From the NCBI GenBank assembly GCA_034440615.1, contig JAOTOM010005049.1, forward strand, positions 62,001 through 126,000: a stretch of 64,000 bases of DNA. Direction: 5' to 3'. Origin of the DNA: Ashinkailepas kermadecensis. Taxonomy: Eukaryota > Arthropoda > Thecostraca > Neolepadidae. The position numbers and the translations under genes were made by a program. Below, piece by piece: positions 56,140 through 64,000 of this stretch; within the stretch, counting starts at the first letter, position 1; each line of letters begins with the position of its first letter. The notes beneath the pieces were generated by a model. That model did no database searches and was not told where the DNA came from. It saw only the letters and a list, made by a program, of their open reading frames with translations.

Positions 56140-57095
56140 TTTCAACATCCCTGGGCCCCTCCATGTGCGTGAGGCCCTTTACGTAGCACCGGGAACCCTC
56201 TGCTTTGACCCGGACCGTCTCTGTAGCTCGGGGGCCTCTGCATCAGCGTGAGGCCAGCTGTCAGCTCTGGGCTCTTCTCCATCAGCGTGAGCCAATGCCG
56301 ATCCAGTGACTTGCACGTCTGGATCTGGACCCCCTCCATCGGTTCAGGGGCATTCTTTCACGGCTCAGGACAATTTCAGTACGGCCGGAGGCCCCTCTTT
56401 GAACAACTTGGGCATCATTAATCACGAAACGGGCCCTATGCGGCTTCAGTCCCCTTCGTTGGCACAGGGGTCCTTCATGTCGACTCTGAGCCCTCTCTGA
56501 TGGTCCAAAGTTATCCAGCTGCCAGGGGTGCTATTAGTCGGTGCAGGGCCTTCCTTGGCGATCTAGGGCTTCCTCTGTCGGGCCGGAGACCCTTTTTCAA
56601 CAGCTTTGGTCCCTCCATCAGTCCAGGGGCCCTTATACGGTGTGGACCCATCCATCGGCCCAAGAGCCTTCTCCTGCGGCCCGAGGTCCTCTCCGGAAAC
56701 TAGGGCCCCTGCGTCGTCTCAGGGACCCTCTGTGACGACTCATGGCCTTTTCCGACAGGCCGGAGGTGCGTTTGCAAAAGTTTGGTCCCTTGCATTAAGT
56801 CAGTGGCCCTTCCTTCGGCTTGGGCCCCGCCGTCAACCCAAGGATCCTTCGTATTGGCTCAGAGCCCTTTCCATCAGCTCGGAGGCCCTTCCAACGACCC
56901 GGGACCCCTCCGCCCACCTGGAAGCTCTTCACGATGGCCCAGCCCAGGGCTCTCGACATCTTCCAAAGGGCGCTCTCCGTTGACTTGGGGCCGTCTTCAT
57001 CGGCCTGGGACCTTTTCCGTCAGCCTGGGACCCCTTTCGTCGATCCAGGGGCTCTTCACGTCGGCCCAGGAGGCCCTTGCGGCCCCCCTGTATTA
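56140..57095. repeat. Old GC-rich tandem repeat, about 33 bp period
   Basis: About 28 strongly diverged units with the pattern AGGGCCCTTCCATCGGCC. Long open frames (56500-57105) come from this composition. Confidence 0.75.
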
Positions 57096-57164
57096 TCCGC
57101 CTTGAATTATCAAATTATTCATTGCAATAATATTAGCATCAATAACAATATTAGTATTACCAGG

Positions 57165-57250
57165 AAGAGCAAGGTCTTGGAGGGACATCAGACTGTCCCT
57201 GTGATGATTACCTAGAAGAACATGGTCATGGAAGGCCATCGGACGGCCCG
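57165..57250. repeat. Small dispersed or duplicated segment
   Basis: AAGGTCTTGGAGGGACATCAGAC here resembles AGGGTCTTGGAGGAACACCAGAC at 53099-53122, and a second diverged copy ATGGTCATGGAAGGCCATCGGAC follows at 57220-57243. Confidence 0.55.
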
Positions 57251-57259
57251 GCGAGCGTA

Positions 57260-58938
<1,679 letters not shown>

Positions 58939-59165
58939 ACACTCTCCTTCAGCAGTTGGTCCAGTGTCAGCGCGAATCGATACGCTGCCTGCTGGCGTTG
59001 TCGGAGAGTTTTGCCCACCGTATGTATAGATTGGTTGAGACGGGCGCGCCGCCGGCCGCCTGCCATAAATCCCGCCGCGCACCGTCACATTGTACTGTGG
59101 CGGCGGTGGTGGCGCAGGGTGTGCGGGTGCGATGATGCGGGCACCCGGTCGCTTTATTTGCTTAC

Positions 59166-59305
59166 CTGTAGAGCATGATAAACCTGTCTGGAGCGCAAAC
59201 AACACGGATGTCGCTTGGTAGCAGATACTTGCTTTGCTGGGCTTCGTCGCTAGCCCAAAATCCAGTGGTAGCGTGTCGTTGGTATGGTGCAAGTATGCTG
59301 ACTTG
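59166..59305 (-). CDS. Possible internal exon, unknown protein
   Basis: On the minus strand an acceptor GATAACTCTGCAG and a consensus donor CTACAG|GTAAGC bound 140 bases. The frame reads KSAYLHHTNDTLPLDFGLAT, then KPSKASICYQATSVLFALQT and GLSCST. The donor is excellent and the acceptor weak. If real, the following intron contains the GC-rich stretch at 58950-59160 and the large microsatellite. No family recognised. Confidence 0.28.
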
Positions 59306-60093
59306 CTGCAGAGTTATCCTGTTGCGATGATAGTCTCAGCAAATACGAGTGGGAGTGGGGGATAAGCATGTCACGCCACAGCAGCTCAGAGGACCTAGAT
59401 CTTGCTACTTGCTCAGGCTTATGTCTGGTCAAGGGCGTTATTGTCATAAATGTAGCTTGGGAACACCGGAAGACACGAGGTAGATATATTTATAGTCAGC
59501 GAAAACGCAGTTTTATCACATACACAGGCGGCTGCATGCGAGAGTGGGAGCGGCTGCAAGCGAATCCAGGAGCAGAGACTCCTCACTATCGGTGATGCAT
59601 GAACACATTGTATTTTGTAATTGTCACGAATGTTTTACTACTATCTAGGGTACAACGTTGCAAATACGCATGGAACCATAACGCATTTAAGACCGAGAAG
59701 TTCTTCTTATACCTAGATTTCTAATTTTCTGCATAAATATTTCATCTCCACCCCTCACCTCCTCTGCGTTTACTCACAATTAATGCAAAGGATGTGATGT
59801 GATGGAGGGTATCCGCAATAGATTATGGTCGGATAATGTGTCAGAATAGAGATAGGCGTTTTTTAAATATTGTTCTTGAGAATTTACATGCGTTCTCCAA
59901 GCTTTCGAGAACATATTGCCCCATTCTTTCGCCCTTCGTAGCAAAGTTTTTTTTCGTGCCATTTCTTCCACGAAAAAAAATTGAATTAGGCCTTGCACAT
60001 GTTTTCCTCGTCTCCTCCCCTCCCCTCCACAGAAGAATACGCAGTATGCCTCTGAGTACACCTATAACAGATAGGCATCGCATAGCTGGCCCA

Positions 60094-60129
60094 TAGCAAG
60101 TTAGTGCTATCTATAGCACTAACTTGCTA
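60094..60129. other. Perfect 16-bp hairpin
   Basis: TAGCAAGTTAGTGCTA, loop TCTA, TAGCACTAACTTGCTA. A further copy of TAGCACTAA follows at 60131. Confidence 0.95.
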
Positions 60130-61199
60130 ATAGCACTAATTCATCCACTTAAGTGAGCAACTTATAAGCTACTCCCTCAAGTGTACGAATTACACGCATT
60201 ACTCATCCTTGTTTTTATTTTTGCAATTTTGCGCAAATGAATAACGACACGTAGGTTGGGAATCATACTTTGTTGAAGGGATTCGAACTCATCCAACGCT
60301 CAGTTAAATTAGAGATAACACCCGCGATGATGAGATATTATTACATCACACCGTACGCGTCAGCGCCTACAATGTGTTTTCGCTTTAAGCCTCCAATAAT
60401 ATCCTTGAAGCTCCTCTCCTGTAGCGTTGCACCATCATTTGCTTGGCCATTTACAAAAAAAAACTTGGGACTTCAACTTTAAAATCGGCTGTCAAATGTC
60501 ACCGTTGATGACCTGTCAAGGTGAAGAGGCGGGTAACGTGGTGGTCGGGATCGTCGGTGGCGACGGCTGGGGCCATTAGACTGGCGGCTGGACGGACGTT
60601 ATACCGGGACCGGTATATTACGCCCCCCCCCCATCCGCTGTAGAGTAGCCACGACATGTCATCCGTTGCTTATGAGTATCTGATACATAGGAATGAAGGG
60701 ACTTGATTGGCTTGATCGGCAGCTGTCGAGTAGTTCTGTTGGCTGCTGTAACTAAGTAGACTGAGCACCTACTTTGCGGTCTTTGACGTGTCATGTTTGC
60801 TTTGATTTACGGCTATCGGTGGAAAATGTGGGGATATTGGATAAGGTTTCTGGTATGGTAGTATATCAGATACCTTATCTTGTATATTCATACCTTACCT
60901 TATCTTATAGCTTTTCTGGTATAGTATCTGGTTGCCTGCATTTTCAAATGTACATTGATTTTACCTATGTGCATTAAAGTGGACGGATTTAGACATACGC
61001 TTTGGAGACTCCGAGACAAACTTAGGACGGCGGACTACAAACTCATACTGAACTGTCTGGGCCATAGGTCAGAGTGAACGGGATGATTGGGATGGGAACA
61101 TTTGAATGATGCGAAGAATAGGGTAGGAGTATGGTATGTTTGGAGCAATACATCCAAGAAGACTCTTTGGTACATTTTCCCGCAAATCGTTGATGTATA
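60130..61199. other. Unique sequence, no supported gene
   Basis: Contains a C-run (60625-60632) and a cluster of TACCTTATCTTGTAT-type words at 60870-60925. No splice-bounded frame. Confidence 0.4.
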
Positions 61200-61372
61200 T
61201 TTCTGGAAATTATCGGGAGGGCACAATACATGAAGGCAATGGGCAGGCCCAAATGGATTGGGGTCATATCACATAGGGTCCCATTGTAAAAAGTTGAAAT
61301 TATTGGGGGGGGCACAGTCAGCATTGGGGGCACGTGCCCTCCCAAAAGCATACAAAAAACGCTACACCCGTG
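61200..61372 (-). mobile_element. MITE-like repeat, copy B
   Basis: The reverse complement begins CACGGGTGTAGCGTTTTTTG and contains CATTGCCTTCATGTATTGTG. It aligns well to 61697-61870 in the opposite orientation. No clear target duplication. Confidence 0.75.
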
Positions 61373-61696
61373 CAGAAAATAAAGGTAAACTAATGAAAGT
61401 GAATTCTGTTTTTGCATGAGCCAGACAAGACAAGAATGTGTCACAGGTGTAAATAGCATGCTGAGGGCAGCCCAAGTCCTGCGCCAAACAGGACAAGATG
61501 CCCCATTTGGGAAGCTTGCTTTCCAATAACGCTCCTGCTGTTCTTTGCTCTGGTTTTCACAAAACTTCTTGACGGTTTCAAGACTTTCCCCAAATTACTA
61601 TGACTTGCCCAATTCCCTCCAGAGTCTGTCCAAAAGCAAAAGGACAGCTTCCCCCAAAAAAATTGTCAAAGCCTATCACAGTTTGCAGCTTGGCAC

Positions 61697-61890
61697 CAGG
61701 GGTGTAGCTTTGTATGCTTTTAGGTGGGCACTTGCTCCCCTTCAAATGTTGGCCGTGCCCTCCCCCCCCCTTCATAATTTCAACTTTTAAAATGGGACCC
61801 ATGTGGCATGCCCCCAATTAATTTGGGTCCGCTCATTGCCTTCATGTATTGTGTCCTCCCAATAATTGTCAGCAGCCTACACCAATGATT
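61697..61890 (+). mobile_element. MITE-like repeat, copy C
   Basis: Begins CAGGGGTGTAGCTTTGTATG; shares with copy B ATTTCAACTTTT, ATGGGACCC and TTGCCTTCATGTATTGTG. Copies B and C face each other 325 bp apart and could form a foldback. Confidence 0.75.
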
Positions 61891-61957
61891 GGTACCTACA
61901 TGGGGGCCAGTCTGCAAATAATGACATCGACTATTCGACTTCTCTGGTGCTGAGGTG

Positions 61958-62160
61958 CAGTGGAGCAGCCAGGATTTTCTTGAGGGAGAGCCGACCCAAA
62001 AATGGCATAAAAAAGAATGCCTTCAGCGCGCGAAGAGCGCCAAAAAATGGATTCGCATGGTAAAAGGGTCAACATTTCTTGTTTGATCCCGTGTATTTTT
62101 GGTTGTTAAGGCAGAGGGCACGGGCTCCCGGACCACTTACCCCTCTTGGCTGTACCTCTG
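61958..62160 (+). mobile_element. 203-bp hAT-like MITE with target duplication
   Basis: Ends CAGTGGAGCAGCCAGGA and, inverted, CAGAGGTACAGCCAAGA form 17-bp imperfect terminal repeats. Flanks CTGAGGTG (61950-61957) and CTAAGGTG (62161-62168) are an 8-bp duplication with one mismatch. The interior shares GTGTATTTTTGGTT and GGGC...CCCG with the element at 63174. Confidence 0.85.
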
Positions 62161-62879
62161 CTAAGGTGCAGTGTGGTGTGCTGTACTATGGTGTGGTATG
62201 GTGAGGTGCTGTCTGATGCAGCACGTGCAAAGGGAAAACATCAAGGAAAAATAGCAAGGGAAGCAACTACAAATAAGCAAATTATCAACTAGCGTGGTGC
62301 TCTAGTCAACTCCTTTGCCATACTTTGCAGACTGGTTGCTGGCCTGGGATAGTGTTCAAGAATCAGCTTGGTGTTGGGGTGCCAGAATGGAAAATTATCC
62401 TCCAAGATGTGGTTTGAGAGTGGAATATTCTGGTTAAATCGGGGGGAAATATGTCATTCATTTTAGAGCAAGTAGTCAATTTGCGTTTTCTCAGCCAGCT
62501 TTTTTATTCTTTTGTTTTTAAGAGGGGAAAACGATAGAAGATATAATTAGATATTAGTGAAAATTATTTCATCTGAGATGAAATAGTAAGAAAGGAGTAG
62601 AAAACGATTTAATCTGAGGTGTCATCTTGTACCAAAATCTGAATATTTTGGGATGATGGAATGGGGCATCGGCAATCAAAGAATAGCTAGATATAATGGT
62701 GTAGGAAAGCCTTGGTAAGTACACCGGAAATTCACCATTCAATGCCAGAGGACAAAGCTGAATCCAAGACTTGTGGGCAATTATTCCTTGTCTACTGATT
62801 TGCTGCTTCTGATGCAAGGGCATTAATTAGTTTGGCAAGTTATTTTAATTTGATGGCCAGGAAAACTATGGGTCATGAC

Positions 62880-63059
62880 CAGGGGGTGTCATACTGGTGG
62901 GCCTGGCCTCTTGGAAGCCTGCTCTGTCCTACCCCTGGGAGAGCCAGTGCCCAACATTATGAAAGCAGCATTTAAAGAATGTGCCCTCTTGTTAACTATT
63001 GTGCCCATTTGGCACAGCTGAGGCTTCCTGTGGGAAAAAAAAATCTGACTGTGCCCTTA
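62880..63059. mobile_element. 180-bp MITE-like insertion with perfect 8-bp duplication
   Basis: GTCATGAC flanks both sides (62872-62879 and 63060-63067). The left end is CAGGGGGTGTCATACTGG. The right end CCCTTA is a poor inverted match, perhaps mutated. Because GTCATGAC is itself a palindrome, chance is possible but unlikely. Confidence 0.6.
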
Positions 63060-63173
63060 GTCATGACACAAGCTGCAAAACATAGCAGGTTTCAATGAGA
63101 TCTTGTTGGGGCAGCATTCTGACTTTGGGGAAGATATTTTTTCAGTATTGGTCAGGCAGTGCAGAGGCGTATG

Positions 63174-63371
63174 CAGAGGCGTAGCTAAGGGCGGCTCGGG
63201 GGCCCGCTCCCTCCCCCTTAGGAACCAAAAATACACCAGATAAAACTTTTTGTTTTAGGTTTTCACCACATCAAGGGAATTTTCGGCGCGATTCATGCGC
63301 GAAAGCCGTCTCTGCTTCATAACATATTTGGGGGTCTGGCCTCCCTGGAGAAAATCCTGGCCGCGCCCCTG
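63174..63371 (-). mobile_element. 198-bp MITE, second copy of the 61958 family
   Basis: The reverse complement starts CAGGGGCGCGGCCAGGATTT and shares GTGTATTTTTGGTTCCTAAG with the first copy; the other end is CAGAGGCGTAGCTAAGGG. Flanks GGCGTATG and GTAATATG match at 5 of 8 bases, so the duplication has decayed. A tandem partial copy of the end (CAGAGGCGTATG) precedes it. Confidence 0.8.
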
Positions 63372-63611
63372 GTAATATGTGGCAGGTCTTGGAACCTGGG
63401 ATAGGCTTAATGAAGATCGGGGCACAGAGCAGCACAGCATTGTTGAAGGCTGCCTCACATGGGGAAACTTGCAGCCTGTCTGGGGCAGAACTTTTGCTTC
63501 TCCAAACATCTTGTCCAAGTCCGTGATATAGCCTGCAGTCAAGAGTCACAATGCAGCAGGCATAGATCTCGTGCTACTAAGGATCTTTGAAGAGCAAATA
63601 GCTACACACAG

Positions 63612-63613
<2 letters not shown>

Positions 63614-63652
<39 letters not shown>
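63614..63652. repeat. (TA)n microsatellite
   Basis: About 38 bp of TA. Confidence 0.95.
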
Positions 63653-63657
<5 letters not shown>

Positions 63658-63659
63658 TT

Positions 63660-64000
63660 TGTGCCCAGGCAAGCAACGGTGAGAATGACAAAATGTGTGT
63701 GGCATCTGTGACACCAACTGCATATCCTGAATGCAAGGGTATTATATTTTTTTTCGCTACAGGTATGGTTCTTGTATTTTCTTGCCAAATGCTGAAAAAT
63801 GGCAGTCTATATTTTACAGTTCAGAGTTGTAACCAATCTTCCAGGAATTTCACAGTAACTTGGTGAAGCCATATTTGTTTAGAAGACTCCATTCCAATGT
63901 CAGATAACAAACTAACAGATCTTGAAGGAAGCTGGGTGAAAATGATGGAAACAGCCTAGACTGAAGTGATGTGTGATGCATGATATAAATAACGGAAGAA
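63660..64000. other. Unique AT-rich end of the window
   Basis: No feature seen. Confidence 0.5.

Noticed and set aside
56500..57215. Overlapping plus-strand frames of 60-131 codons
   Set aside because: They lie in a diverged GC-rich tandem repeat and change from frame to frame.
60270..60330. Second tRNA-like or SINE head on the minus strand (AGTTCGAATCC)
   Set aside because: A B-box-like word is present, but there is no A box at the right distance and no foldable arms.

Overview
The window looks like nuclear DNA of an animal, most likely an invertebrate. There is no operon-like gene packing. Candidate coding pieces are short and flanked by GT/AG splice signals. There is a tRNA-derived SINE head, several non-autonomous DNA transposons with 8-bp target duplications, and a very high load of micro- and minisatellites. 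The exact group cannot be named from sequence alone: no rRNA, mitochondrial or diagnostic protein sequence is present.

Layout. 1-5.2 kb: minisatellites, including an array of 14 CACGTG sites, and GC-rich islands. 5.5-7.7 kb: candidate minus-strand exons, with a hAT-like MITE (6435-7123) between them. 8.5-9.8 kb: three minisatellites. 11.0-13.4 kb: the best candidate gene (plus strand), with a 25-bp repeat expanded inside an exon, a SINE head and a long (TA)n tract in introns. 14.3-26.8 kb: a chain of minisatellites with units of 45, 33, 62/57, 24, 18 and 37 bp, and a few weak coding candidates. 28-34 kb: a GC island, one well-bounded minus-strand exon encoding membrane segments, and two inverted copies of a dispersed repeat, each carrying a DR2-like array of AGGTCA half-sites. 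35-39.6 kb: a 34-bp satellite with a transposon inserted in it, and a 1.2-kb heptamer satellite. 40-52 kb: GC-rich islands with candidate exons, and more minisatellites. 53-57 kb: a 48-bp satellite and diverged GC-rich tandem repeats. 58-59 kb: an 880-bp compound (CT)n-(TA)n-(CT)n microsatellite. 60-63.7 kb: a perfect hairpin and a cluster of MITE-like elements.

Almost all long open frames lie in tandem repeats and are by-products of repeat periodicity, or lie in GC-rich islands where stop codons are rare. I recognised no gene by name. Gene calls are single candidate exons or exon chains, rated for confidence, and no pathway can be reconstructed. The interest lies in repeats that carry regular transcription-factor-like sites, a minisatellite inside a probable exon, and datable or nested mobile elements.
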